Part shown: positions 31,684 to 43,603 of the stretch, piece after piece | Numbering within the stretch: the stretch's first letter is position 1 | Layout: every line of letters starts with the position of its first letter | NCBI RefSeq assembly: GCF_022605165.1 | Contig: NC_063078.1 | Location: 434,001-498,000, forward strand | Origin: Purpureocillium takamizusanense | Lineage: Eukaryota; Ascomycota; Sordariomycetes; Hypocreales; Ophiocordycipitaceae | Direction: 5' to 3' | DNA: 64,000 nt | Program-made: the position numbers and the translations under genes | The notes under the pieces: model-generated | The model's input: only the letters and a program-made list of their open reading frames with translations | Told to the model about the DNA's origin: nothing | Database searches by the model: none

Positions 31684-32989
31684 TCAGCTAACGGTAATCG
31701 CAGACTTGTACCAATCCTTCATCCGCTTCGTCGCATCGCCCACGCTGCCCACCTCGCCCTCGAGCAGGATCCAATCGTGCGCCTCCCCTTCCGTCTCCTC
31801 CAGCCGAATGTCGCTCATAACACCTAAGGCACGGAGCGCCTTGACGAATCCTATTCCGTGGTCTGCCAGGACCTCGCGCTTGCCGACCGTCACGTAGACG
31901 CGCGCCACGACATCGTCGATGCCCTTGAACCACGAGGCATCAGCGTCCATGGGCGTCGCCCACGGGTTCTTGCCTCTGCACGCCTGCTTGAAGCCCTCAA
32001 CGCCACCAAAGTACTCGGTGCCGAGACGCTGCACGACCTTGCTCGAGATCATGTCGTTGTAGTCGTTTGCGATGAAGGACGGGCTCTGCGTGTTGAGGCT
32101 CAGCCAGGGCGAGACGAGGAAGGCGCCTCCAAGGGGCTCCTTGAGCTCGATGCGTCGAGCACCCGGGTGAGGGTGAAGGAGATGGCCGATGAGCTGCGCC
32201 GCGAGGTTCCCGCCCGCCGAGTCGCCGCCGATGGCGATGTCGGCAGGCTCCACGCCCGCATCAAGCAGCGAGCCGAGAGCGGCGGCAGCCTGACGCAGCT
32301 GCATGGGGAAGACGCCGCCGGGACACATGGTGTACTGCAGGAAGGCCACGGCGACCTCGACGCCGGCCTCGGCGCCCGTCTGGACGTACGAGTTCCAGCA
32401 CCACTCGAAGTGTCCGGGCAGGGCCGTGGAGACGTATCCGCCGCCGTGGAGGAAGATGACAAACTTGCTGGCCTTGTGGCGGTTGCCGATCCAGAGCACG
32501 GCGGAGTCGTCGTCGGCGCTCAGGGGCTCGATGTCGCGCACCGCGCGGGCCGTGTCGGCAGACGAAGATCGAACGGCCTTGGACTTGGACTTTGCCGCGA
32601 CCCAGCTCTGGTACGACTGGCGGGTGGTGGGTACCAGATGCTGGATCTGGCGGCCAGAGAAGGTGAGGAACATCATGCGCACGGCGGCGCACATGATGTA
32701 AAAGCGGACGCGGAAGCGGTTACGCAGGGAGAAGTAGACGAAATACGTCGCGTAGAGAGCAAGACGCAAGGGCACTACTTGCTTGTCAGCCTGCCACGCA
32801 ACCCCAGCGGGAGGAAGGTGTTTGCGGGGAGTCAAGTCATACCTAGAGTCGTCAACTTTGCTGCCAGGCCAAGGCGCTCTCCTATCGAGAGGCGCGGCTT
32901 GGAAGAGAACGTCTAGGCGAGAGTCAGCATTCCGCGGTGCTCAGGAACAGCCCAAGCCAAGCAAGTCGCGTCCATGAGGCCCTTACCAT
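31684..32989 (-). CDS. Alpha/beta-hydrolase (HSL/esterase family), membrane-anchored
   Basis: The main exon (32790-31684) encodes the hydrolase. Its oxyanion motif is FLHGGGYVS and its nucleophile elbow is GGDSAGGNLAA. A candidate acid is in KREVLADHG and the His is in GEAHDW, so a Ser-Asp-His triad is present. Near the N-terminus LALYATYFVYFSLRN is a likely membrane anchor. There is no in-frame ATG before the anchor in the main exon. I infer a 196-bp intron (32986-32791, GTAAGG donor, GGCAG acceptor) that joins an exon containing only the ATG (32989-32987), giving 369 residues. Otherwise translation would start at the internal Met and lose the anchor. It hydrolyses esters or lactones. It is divergent from an SDR and near a Baeyer-Villiger-type monooxygenase. 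Confidence 0.82.
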
Positions 32990-33988
32990 GGTCGAAGTAA
33001 CTCGTTTCAATCGCCTGGCGTGTTTCTTTCTCTGCTTGGAGTGGCGACGACGAGGGAAAGTCTGCACCTCGGGCGCAGCTTGTGACGGGGAGAAGAGAGG
33101 GCGGCACGAGCTTGAAACTACCTACGTACGGACTACGGAGTGCAATGCATACATACATACATACACGTTGTGCCCAAGCCCAAGCACAGCATCAACACCA
33201 ACGCGGAGATGGGAGCTCGGCGCCTACTAATGCACGAACCCGATTCCCGATTCCCATTTGCTGGTGTGACTTTTGTTCCCCTCAGTTTGCGCATTTCGCG
33301 TTCCCTCCCCGCAGACATAACTGACCGACATGGATTTCTCATCGCCGACTGGGCTGCGCTATGTGTGCAGGTCGGCCGCAGACATTCAGGCCAATGCCAG
33401 GGGTTGCAGGGGACGGCCGAACGGGATGATGCCGATGCCCGACTGCCCAAGGCGGCCCGCCGTCTCAGTCGTGCCGCTAAAAACTAAGACAAGATGATCT
33501 TCCACGGGGTGCGGGGAACAAGGCAGGAAGCCGAGGCTCTGCACTAGTGACTGGTAAGTTAGTTAGTATTAGTCGGAGTACAGCAACGAACGGTCTTAGT
33601 ACTAAGTTGGTTACTATCAGAAGCTTGTTGAGAAACGCGGGGACTGGCGCCGCGGCCCCATTTGCATCAACAAGGGGGGGGGTTACGTTGTGGAGGCTCT
33701 CCCTTGCATGTGGCTTTGAAGTTTGGACCCTGCCTGCCAACTGGGCCTATGGACTCCTCCTAATTGCACGAGGCTATCCATCCACCTGTATTAACGGTGC
33801 TGGCTTTTTAAGCCAAGATGTTGCGTCATACGACTCCGGGCCTTGTGGCCGACAAGACAGGAGGAATGGAGTCGGGGCTGCCCAGCCGGAACGGCGCCGT
33901 TGGACCAAGACGTAAGACCGACGCGGGTCCGGCTTGCTATATTATATGGACTTATTGAATCGCCTTTGACAGCTGAGCCAGCTCCCCC
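32990..33988. other. Divergent promoter region with CATA microsatellite
   Basis: About 1 kb between the divergent hydrolase and SDR genes. It holds a (CATA)n run at about 33,147-33,165 and a G-run near 33,664. No gene is supported. Confidence 0.55.
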
Positions 33989-35431
33989 ATGCCGGGGCCG
34001 TCGAAGTGCCACAACTTTCGTTCGTGCCTCACCAACAGCATCATCGTGCGAGGCGTCCCCGTCCGTTCAGCCATGGGGCCCTTCACCACCCGCGAAGGCG
34101 TCACCATCGACGCAGTTGCGGCCACCGCCCGCCGCTATCTCCTCAACCCCAGGGCCACCCTCCTGCTCGCCCTGGGCCTGCGCTGGGAGCCCATCTTCTC
34201 CCGGCTCGTCGCCCTCGTCGCCGCAGCCCGGGCCAAGAAGCTGCGCGCCCGCGCCTCGCTGCTCGCGGCGGCCGCCCTCGCGCTCGCGCTCAACGACTTC
34301 CTCAACCGCAAGCTCGCCAACAACTGGGTGACGGACACGCGCTGGGACTGGGACCGCGAGATCGTCGTCGTCACGGGCGGCAGCAGCGGCCTGGGCGCGA
34401 GCATCACGCAGCGGCTCCTCGCGCGCAACGCCCGCACGCGCGTCGTCGTCGTCGACTTTCAGCCCCTGCGCTGGACGCCGCCGCGCGCCGGCTCGCGTCT
34501 GCGGTACTACCAGTGCGACCTGAGCGACTCGGCGGCCCTGCGGGCGACGTGCGCGCGCATCAGGGACGAGGTCGGCCACCCGAGCGTGCTGTTCAACAAC
34601 GCCGGCCTGGCGCGCGGCTACACCGTCATGGAGGGGCGGCACGCCGACGTCGAGGTGACGATGAAGACGAACCTCGTCGCGCCGTTCCTACTGATCAAGG
34701 AGTTCTTGCCCGAGATGGTCAGGCGGGACCACGGGCACATCATCAACACGGGCTCGATGAGCTCGGTGGTGCCGCCGCCCAACATTGTCGACTACGCCGC
34801 GACAAAGGCAGGACTGACGGCGCTGCACGAGGTGCGCATATCCCATCCATCCATACCATGCATCCATCCCTCATCCCTCATCCACTCTTGTGCGGGAAAT
34901 ATAAAAGCAGAGGAAGAAGAAAAAGTGGCAATGTGACCCTGCAAAGTGCTGACCGCTTCGAGGGGCTGCAACTGGAACTCAAATACTCGCACCACGCGCC
35001 GCGGGTGCGACTCACTCTAGGCCTCTTCAGCTACATCCAAACGCCTATCCTTTCCGGCACGACGAACTCGTCCAACTTTTTCTTTCCGCTGCTCGACGTG
35101 GAGAGCGTGAGCGAGCGGCTGGTGGACGCCGTCTACAGCGGATTCGGCGCCACTATTTACATGCCGGGGATCATGAGGTTCATCACGTCGCTGGTACGTC
35201 GTCGCCCATACCATCACGCTTGACTGTTCGTTTTTCTTCCCAGCTTTCCGTGGGCAGATCCATCGGGGAGAACTTCAAGAGGCAACCAGCCAAATTAACT
35301 TGACACAGAAGGGAGGGCCGGAATGGCTGTTTCGGCTCGCAAGAGAGCGGTCCGTGCATGCAGACCTCGATTTCACGGGAAGGCAGGACGTGGACAGCAA
35401 GGGAACGCTTCGTAGGGTCCACGCGAGATGA
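33989..35431 (+). CDS. Membrane-associated short-chain dehydrogenase/reductase (retinol/17-beta-HSD-like)
   Basis: Three exons (33989-34831, 34963-35193, 35309-35431) join in phase to 398 residues. The N-terminal part is hydrophobic (TLLLALGLRW, SLLAAAALALALNDF), suggesting ER or lipid-droplet membrane attachment. The SDR core shows VVTGGSSGLG, NNAG, the catalytic Ser in INTGSMSS and YAATK. The C-terminal exon ends in GGPEWLFRLARERS, typical of fungal homologues of this group. It should interconvert an alcohol and a ketone with NAD(P). A second ATG at 34073 (MGPFTTREG) is also possible. Its neighbours, a Baeyer-Villiger-like enzyme and an esterase, suggest a shared pathway. Confidence 0.88.
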
Positions 35432-36487
35432 CATGGACTGGCGGACGCCTATCGTGGCGGTTCCGTTCACACTACTAATGCCTGTTTGACACACAGAAAA
35501 GCTTCGTAGGCAGATATCTATCGTTCCACCAAGATGCCAAGTGTCCCATCGCGCGCCCGCGTGACGGCAAACACCGTAATCTAAAGGGCTACTACATGTA
35601 TAACTACATGTAATCTCAAGCCCACAGGCATGATTGAAAGCCGAGTGTAACGCTACACAACACCGGGGTGGGACGTGCCGTCATTCGCGCTGTTTGTCTT
35701 TGCACAACATGAAAAGTACCGAAGTCTTTCTTGCCACACGTTACCCATCCCCCCCAACGGTCACGCCAACGAGCCACCACATGTCCTTGTGTGCTTGTGT
35801 GCATCACTGATACCACGGCGGGATTCACGAAGAGAGGTGACGCCAGGTGGGATGTTCGTGCCCCCTTAACAAGGGACTGGACGGGGCCGGGTGCAACATA
35901 ACCCCAACCCCCCCCCCCCGGGCAACGCACACGCCAGCAGTGCGACCCAACACTTGCCCTCATCGCCACCAGCCCTCAGCTAAGCGGTAACTAACGGCTA
36001 CTACTGCGCACCACTCTTGAGACGCCCATCCAGTTTTCTCAATTCCGGTCCTAGCTGAAACTTGATCGCCTGGCTGCCTGTTATCCGATGCGGAGAAACC
36101 TAGGCGCCAGTCTCCATCAGACGAGCTCAGCTCCCCTCCATCCGGTCTCTATCATGGCCCAGACAGACAACGGGCCGAACCGAGGTTCAACTTGGCGGCG
36201 GTTTTGGCGTGATGCACGTAAAACAACCTGCCCCCCTCCCGCCCTCTCCCACCTGGCCTGAACCACAGATGCCGTGCTCTTGCAAATGTCAAACAGACGG
36301 GTGTTTGCATCCTGGTTCCGAGTCTACCATTCGACGGGAGTTTAACCGTGCTCTTTCTCTGTCAGATTGTAACGTTAGTTAAACTCGTGGGCTATTGGTC
36401 CCCCTCAAACTACGGACTCTCTCGCCAGGCCACTGCATCATCGCAGCAACTCAGTTGGAGACAGACACTTTTGTTCATTATTGAGCC
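35432..36487. other. Intergenic region upstream of the monooxygenase
   Basis: About 1.06 kb. It contains a C-homopolymer near 35,909-35,920 and CT-rich sequence before the monooxygenase start. No gene is seen. Confidence 0.55.
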
Positions 36488-38452
36488 ATGGCGCAAGGTG
36501 AGAAGCAACGTACGGGCTACAGCCAGTTTGCTTGCATCGGGAGCGGCTTCTCGGCCATTGGTCTCGGGGCGACGCTGAAGCGATGGTACGGCATCACCGA
36601 CGTCCGTTTCTTTGAACGCCACGAGCAGCTCGGCGGGACGTGGTTTGCCAACCAATATCCAGGTAAGCTAGAGACCTGCTCCTCGTCGTCCCTTTGGTCC
36701 CCTCTGCGTAGGCAACGGCGTTGACTGTTCTTCAAGGCTGCGCCTGCGACGTCCCTAGCATCCTGTACAGCTTCTCCTTTGCCCCCAACCCCAAATGGAC
36801 GCGGATTCTCGCCTCGGCCCAGGAGCTGTGGGAGTACCTGTACAAGGTCGCCAAAGACTACGACCTACCCTCCAAAATGACCTTTGGCGTCGAGGTCGTG
36901 CGCTGCGAATGGATCGAAAGCACCAAGCGCTGGCGGTTGGAGATACGGAACCTCGAGGACGGATCCGTCTTCTTCCACGAATGTCAGTTCCTCTTCAGCG
37001 GCACCGGGATCCTCGTCACGCCTCGTGAGCCCGACATGCCCGGCATCGACACGTTCAAGGGCCCCGTATTCCACGCCGCGCGCTGGCGCAAGGATGTCTC
37101 TCTCAAAGACAAGAACGTGGCCCTCATCGGCAACGGGTGCACCGCGTCTCAGATCGTGCCCAGGGTCGTCGGTGAGACACGCCACCTGACGCAGTACATC
37201 CGGTCCAAGCATTGGATCATCCCGCCCCTTGACGTGCCCAACACCAAGACCATCAGCTGGCTCTTCCAGTACGTCCCCGGCCTCATGGCCTTTGTGCGCT
37301 TCCTCGTCTTCCTCCACGCCGAGAACGACATGCGCGGCTTCTTCATGACCGGGGCGGGCGAGCGATACCGCAAGAACAGCGAGCGCAACGCCACGCGGTA
37401 TATCCGCAAAACCGCCCCGGAGCGCTACCATGACCTGCTGATCCCCGACTTTGAGATTGGCTGCAAGAGGAGGATCTTCGACCCTGGATACTGCGAGGCG
37501 CTGCACGCGAAAAACCTCGACGTGCTCGACGACCCCATCGAGGAGGTCCTCCCAGACGCGATTCGCACCAAGGGCGGCAAGGTCACCAAGGCGGACGTCA
37601 TTGTCCTGGCCAACGGCTATTCAACGAACCAGTTCATGAGCGGCATCGAGGTCGTGGGTAGGAACGGCGTGACGTTGGACAAGCACTGGGAGAAGTTTGA
37701 CGGACCCGAGGCGTACAACTGCATGGCTCTCAACGAGTTTCCAAACTTTTTCATGATTCTTGGTACGATATGTTTTTTCTTTCTTTCTTTCTTCGCCAAC
37801 GCACAGCACCGCACCGCATCCTCTTGAATGTAGCGAGACACAGCTGACACCAAGAAATCCAGGGCCAAACACCGCCACGGGGCACACATCCACCATCATG
37901 GCCGCCGAAAACGGCATCAACTACGCCCTCCGCATCATCAAGCCCGTCCTCGACGGCTACGCGGACGTCGTCGAAGTCAAGCCCGAGGCCGAGGAGCGCT
38001 ACTCGCGCCAGATGCAGGAGGACTTGCACAAGACGGTCTGGTTGGCGGGCTGCGTGAGCTGGTACAACGTGGCCGGCCGCAGCGGCAAGAAATGGAACTC
38101 GATGACCTACCCGCACTCGCAGGCGCACTACTGGTACAAGTGCCTGTTTCCGACGTACGAGGATTGGAACTACACGGTATGTCTCGTCTCGTCTCTGACG
38201 ACTATCAAGTTTTGGGTCTCGTACGGGTTGACGACGGATAGATACTAACTTTCCTTCTTCGGCTAGATGACCCCCGGCGCTGCGCGGCGAAAGTTCCTGC
38301 GGAGGGCTTTCAGGATGGTTCTTTGGACGGGTGCTCTTGTGTCGGTGCTCGGCGTGGGTGCTGCTCTTCGCAACGGCCGCTTCGACCAGAACCGGTATTT
38401 GCCTCATGTGCTACAGGCATATCAGGCGGTGCGGACGCGCCTCCCATTTTGA
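36488..38452 (+). CDS. Flavin-containing monooxygenase, Baeyer-Villiger type
   Basis: Four exons (36488-36662, 36737-37762, 37863-38176, 38267-38452) join in phase to 566 residues. An FAD-binding GSGFSAIG is followed by GGTWFANQYPG, typical of Baeyer-Villiger enzymes. The fingerprint region reads FKGPVFHAARWRK, with Arg where Pro or Asp normally follows Trp. The second nucleotide-binding motif is ALIGNGCTASQ, and ATG appears as LANGYSTN. The C-terminus carries a hydrophobic segment (MVLWTGALVSVLGVGAAL) that may be a membrane tail. Such enzymes insert oxygen into ketones to give esters or lactones using NADPH. Neighbouring SDR and esterase fit before and after that step. Confidence 0.88.
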
Positions 38453-39097
38453 TGGACAGAAGGCGATGTCCGCACCGATCTGCATTTCTCCAATACAAAC
38501 ATGAAGCATCCAGAGAATACATTTCCCCGTACACCTTGCTCACGGTGGAGAAACAGGACGTGATCCATGCATAATGTCTCTGTCACATCCGTCCGCTGAC
38601 ATCGTGACTTACACGCTCCTCATCACTTACACGGACGTCAAAGCACGCATGCGTCAGCGGCGTAGTGCGTCAAAGCGACTGACTTATCTGCTACAAAAGG
38701 AAACCCCAACGGACAACCACTGCAACCCTTGAATCCTGGGCAGCCGTTGGATCGACAGCTGCCGCATGGTCAATGTCTCGCTTCTTGGGGCGGAACACGG
38801 AATAGCGCCGGAGCGGCGGCTCGGAGCAACCCCGAGTCTCCAACGGTTGCCGGGACCCCACCACACATGCGACCCCAGATTCATCAGGGGCCTAACGTAG
38901 CTAGCAGGCACTAGCCAAGCCGCCTCCGAAATCGTGTTTGCTGTTGGCGGACTTTAAGCCCAAGGCCCGGAACCCGTCCCGTGCTTCCACGGCATATGTT
39001 GTCTTGAAGCTCCAGTCCTCCTCAGCTGTCGGGACGGTCCCGACACATCTGTGTGACATGCCTTCAAGGGCAATCAGAAAAAAGCCAATTCCCCATC
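38453..39097. other. Intergenic region between monooxygenase and regulator
   Basis: No supported gene. It should contain the 3' UTR of the monooxygenase and the promoter of the Zn2Cys6 gene. Confidence 0.5.
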
Positions 39098-41818
39098 ATG
39101 ATTGCACAGCCCAACGGCAAGCAAAAGCGTCGCAAGATCTCACTGGCCTGCGAGCCCTGTCGGGAGCGCAAGTCCCGCTGTGACGGCGCCAAGCCGATAT
39201 GCTCGACGTGTCGCCGCCGCTCGCTGGGCCTGGAGCGCTGCGTATACAAGTTGGAGAATGCACGGACGGCCAGCACGGATGAGTACGTCAGTCTGCGGGT
39301 TGTGGCGGCAACGGCAAGGCGAGGCGAGGCGTTCGTAGTGTGCTAACCGGCCCTACGTAGATACATCAAGGTCTTACATAGTCGCATACGTCGATTAGAG
39401 AGGGCGTGCATAGACGCGGACGTGCCCCTGCCGTCTTTAGATCAGAATCAGGAGCAACTGCCTGATGCCGCCGTCGGCCCCCAACTTACATCTCCAAGAG
39501 AACGTGGTCAAGACTTGTCCATACACGGCGCCCCAACCTGGACTAAACCTGCGACCCCTTTCTCAGAGCGCGGCGGTACTCCCACGCCTGTCGAGTACGG
39601 GAAAGGAACACCTGGGCGGGCGGGCATCTCACTCAACTCTCCCAACAGCCTCGGCCAGCCGGACAATGGCCAGGCGCAGCCCGACGCCGATATGGCGCCT
39701 CAGGCGGCTCCCAGCAGCGTGTCGGCCATGGGAACGGTCATGACCGAGGACAATGTCAGTAGTTCCGAGGACTTTTACGGGAGCTCCTCCACGGCATCAT
39801 TCCTCAAGGAGGCATTCGACTCGATGAAAGACAAGGAGACTTCCGCTCCGTGTCTGCCCCGAGAGTACGCCCTGCACGCCTCCCGGGATGTCGGCCGCGA
39901 TTGGCGTCGCGATGCTTCGTACTACGTTCCCTCACACAAGTTTTCCCTGCCTCCACGCGAGCTGGCCGATCACCTCATGGACTGCTTCCGCAAACAGGTG
40001 TACTACATGTACCCCTTTTTCCACCTGCCGTCCTTTATGAACGCCTACCGCAGCCTCTGGCAGACGAGCTCGGAGCCTCGCGAGCCGTCCATCCCTGGAC
40101 TCGGGCTGGGCTGCTATCCCGAGGCCGACGCCAACACCATATCCTTCCACTGCGCCCTCAACGCCATCTTCTCGCTCTCGTGCCACTACTCGGACCTGGG
40201 CCCCGCGGACAGGCTCGCCGCGTCGCACACCTTCTTCATGCGCACCAAGGCCTTTGTGGGGCTCGACCTCCTCGAGTCGAACAACCTGAGCGTCGTGCAG
40301 ACGCTGCTGATCCTGGCGCTTGCGCTGCAGAGCACGCCGTATCCGAGTCGGTGTTGGAACGCGACGGGCGTCGCGTGTAGGGTCGCTCAGGGGCTGGGGC
40401 TGCACACGGAGCATCGACAGGACGCTCGGCGGGACCTGGAGAAGGAGGTGCGGCGAAGGACGTGGTACGGCTGTGTGACCATGGACATGTGAGGCTCTCT
40501 TCTGATCCAACGTCTCGTCTTTCACGTCTGTAGCATGGCTAATCGCATCTTGTTAGGCTCGTGAGCATGACATACGGGAGGCCGACCATGACAACACACA
40601 TATCCCTGCTTCCGCTCCCCACTGGCAACGAATGCGACTCGCCAAGCGACAAGTCTCGCTCCACGCAGAATCAGCAGGTGCTCCCACGGTTCCGCTTCTA
40701 CCACGAGAGCGTCCGCTTGTGTCGTATCCTAGAGGAAATTCTGTCCAAGGTCTACCAGCCGTGGATGAACCGTGAGGACCCAGGCTTCTCAATGCCGCCA
40801 TCCGCGGAGCATACCAAGTCCCACAATCTGGATACAATCTTTAAGCTTCATGAGAAGCTCTCCGAGTTTGAAGCGTCCCTGCCGGATGACCTGACATGGC
40901 ACCAGGACGCCAAAATGAGCCCAGGCTCAGAGGAGGATCGCACGCTGCTGGCTGCACAGAGAGAACTTCTTCACGCACGGTAGGTCCAGGTCGAGTCAGA
41001 TCTCCTTTCTTACTCCCTTTTGCCACTGAGCAACTAACAGTACTAGGTTCATCTACCTGCGTATAATGCTTCTTCGCCCTGTGCTCACGCAACTCGCCGC
41101 CAAGGAGCGCCACAAGCCAGCAGACAGGTCCATATTCGAGCCCTTGTCCGATCCGATCCTGGCGGGAATGACTCTTCAGTGTTCTCGCATGTGTGTAGAA
41201 GCCGCCATAGAGCTCCTGCAGCTCATTCACGGAACCTACAGCTCTCACACAACTGGCGCTTGGTGGTGGGACGTGCTCTGTAAGTCCCCATTCTTTGTTC
41301 GGCAATCACGACTGCTTCTCAGGCTAATACTTGACGCGCCACAGACGCTTCCACCGCTGGGACGGTCCTCATCATCGCCAAAACCTGCCCATTCCTCCTC
41401 CCTTCGCTCAGCCAAGCTCAGATGGCGCAGTCTTGGGAAGACTGCCAGGATATCCTCAAATGTGTCGCCGCATTCAACACGTGCGGCCAGCAGTCGCTCA
41501 AGCTCCTGAAGACCATCTACAACAAAATCTCGGCTGCATCACTTTGTAAGCGGCTTTGATCTACTACCCAGATGCCCATGGCTAATTAAGTCACTGGCAG
41601 ACACTCAGACACACCCCACGCAAGGACCAGATATGGGATCGAGCAGCGGATACGATGCTGCTGCCGTCGTGGAGGATGGCGGCCATGACCTCACCGCCGA
41701 GGTTCGTCTCGAGGCAAGCCAGGAGCTTCAGGGGCTGGAAAATTTTGACGCTTTGGACTCTTTCTTCCAATGGGAAAAGTCAACCTTTGACAACATGGGC
41801 ACCGCAGCCTTCTTCTGA
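39098..41818 (+). CDS. Zn2Cys6 transcription factor with fungal-specific middle homology domain
   Basis: Six exons (39098-39282, 39361-40488, 40557-40979, 41047-41279, 41345-41545, 41601-41818) join in phase to 795 residues. The zinc cluster has Cys at 18, 21, 28, 35, 38 and 48; the last spacing is nine residues, longer than the usual six. A short coiled linker (VLHSRIRRLERA) follows. The Fungal_trans domain is recognisable by YYMYPFFHLPSF, SFHCALNAIFSL and RCWNATGVACRVAQGLGLH. The acidic C-terminus (LENFDALDSFFQWEKS) may be an activation domain. It lies directly downstream of the hydrolase-SDR-monooxygenase group and is a candidate local regulator. Confidence 0.9.
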
Positions 41819-41968
41819 GGGCTCAAGTTGGAAAATAGCTCTCGCACCCAATGTATCTCTAATGGACTATGCCCAAAATATGTCCCTAAGCCTACAATAC
41901 ATAACGGCGCTCGTCTATAGATTTGGCTCCTTGTCGTACATAACAACGCGCCCCCGTACCCAGCTGGT

Positions 41969-43132
41969 CTATGCAGGGTTGCCCGTGCCCGACACCAGCA
42001 GAACAACACTACCGAGCTGCCTTCGAACGTCCTCCTTGTTGACATCGTGGGTGTCTTCCACCTCACCCCACTGCGTTGCCTGCCAGTCCACCTCAAGACT
42101 AACGGCCTTGGCGGCCTCCTCGATACCAAACTTGTAGTCCACGTTGAGCTCGCGCTTGCCGACAGGGCCTTCGCTCCATGCGGAGATGAATCGCGCTGCG
42201 GCAACAAGGCTCTTGCCCGCCAGCGTTGCCCGCTCTAACCCGGCAATCTCCCAGGAGTTGAGGCCCTCGACCCAGCCCTGCACGACCTCGCGCACGCCCT
42301 CGGGCTGCTTCCGCGGGAGGATCGCATGTCCGTCCAGAACAGGCTCGATCGTAACGCCAGGCCAGACGTGCGTCGTCAGGAAGGAAACTGTCTCTTCCGC
42401 GGTCTGCTTCTGCACATCTCGCAACGATTCGCCTGCGTCGTTGCGGAGGTCAAAGTCGCCGGCTGGCGGAGCCCAGCACAGGAGGGAGTCGGTGTCAAGG
42501 TATCTCATCACCGTAGTGGCAATGTCTTTCCGGATCTTGGCGGTGCCTGATGGGTTAGAGGCATCATCCTCGGCGATGTCGACCGCTCGACAGACGAGAC
42601 TCGTAAGGGGTATCAAGTGCTGTTTCGTCGCCTGTTGAGCCGAGGTCAAGACGTCCCACTCGAGCGCGATGGCGGCGGCGAGGTTCGGTTTCGAGACGGG
42701 CAATCGGATAATCTCTTTGGTTTGAGGATGCCGCAACGGCCGCGAGTCCAGGAAAATCTGCAGCGACCCTTCACGTTGTTTAGCATGCGTCTGGCGATTT
42801 CGGCGCAGAGAGCGCGCGGTCCACTACTCACCATCCACCTCCTGGACGCTGACGTCCTTCCAGAATCTCTTGCGCAGCGTCGTCTGCTTCCCGTCCTTGG
42901 CAGTCCGGATGATCTTGGCGGCTTTGAGCATCTCGGCCTGCTTCTTGCGACGCTCGACTCGCTCGTTGACGTTTCGAACCGCGGGGGTTGGGGGCTCCGG
43001 CGGCGGACCGGTTCCGACGATCGGTGCGACATTGGCGGCCTTTGCGACGGTACAATGAAATGGGCGCGCAGCGGGTGTCGCTCTGATGGCCCGCGGCAGT
43101 AGCCGCACGGGCAATTGATTTGGCGGCCTCAT
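41969..43132 (-). CDS. ATP12: ATP12, mitochondrial F1-ATPase assembly chaperone
   Basis: Two exons (43132-42832, 42768-41969) with a 63-bp intron give 366 residues. The Arg-rich N-terminus (RPPNQLPVRLLPRAIR) is a mitochondrial presequence. The family hallmark RFWKDVSVQEVDG runs across the intron into LQIFLDSRPLRHPQTK. Further conserved parts are LIPLTSLVCRAVD, YLDTDSLLCWAP and LNSWEIAGLERAT. Atp12 binds the F1 alpha subunit before F1 assembly in the matrix. It is divergent from the COPI gamma gene and tail-to-tail with the zinc-cluster regulator. Confidence 0.93.
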
Positions 43133-43603
43133 GGTGGCGGTTCCAGGGCGAGGTTGAAGAATGGACTTGACTGAGAAAATTCGCGGTCAGCCGCGGTGAG
43201 GCAGCTCTATAGACGATGATGTAAGTCGACGCGCGCGGGTCACCTCGGTGAGGAGGGTCCACTGTGGCTACTCACCGAACTCATTGGGTTGTCCACTTTG
43301 GGGGGATAACACCTCGACCTCTGTTACGCAGCTATCGCAGATAGAAATTCAAAGCAGCCTATACTGCTACAAGACACCTATACTTCCACAGGACACATGC
43401 ATTATGTGTCCCTTCAGCCGCATTCGCTGAGTTGGACAAGTAAATAGCCAGCTGCCAGATGGTGTCTGGGTCGAGGTGGGGTATCACGTGACGCCCCCTT
43501 CATCCCTGAGCCCGCCCAAACTGTCAACGTGGTGATATCTGGAGCCTCAGCCAAGCCACCTTGGACAACCCACGACCACCCTCCTCCCAACCAGTCGCCC
43601 AAG

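Noticed and set aside
31858..32916. 352-codon open frame on the plus strand
   Set aside because: It is antisense to the hydrolase, rich in Arg/Ala/Gly/Val as expected of a high-GC shadow frame, and contains no domain; the minus strand carries a complete catalytic triad.
34006..35223. 405-codon plus-strand frame across the SDR
   Set aside because: It is Arg/Pro/His-rich shadow sequence over exon one and matches the real protein only at exon two, which is explained by splicing.
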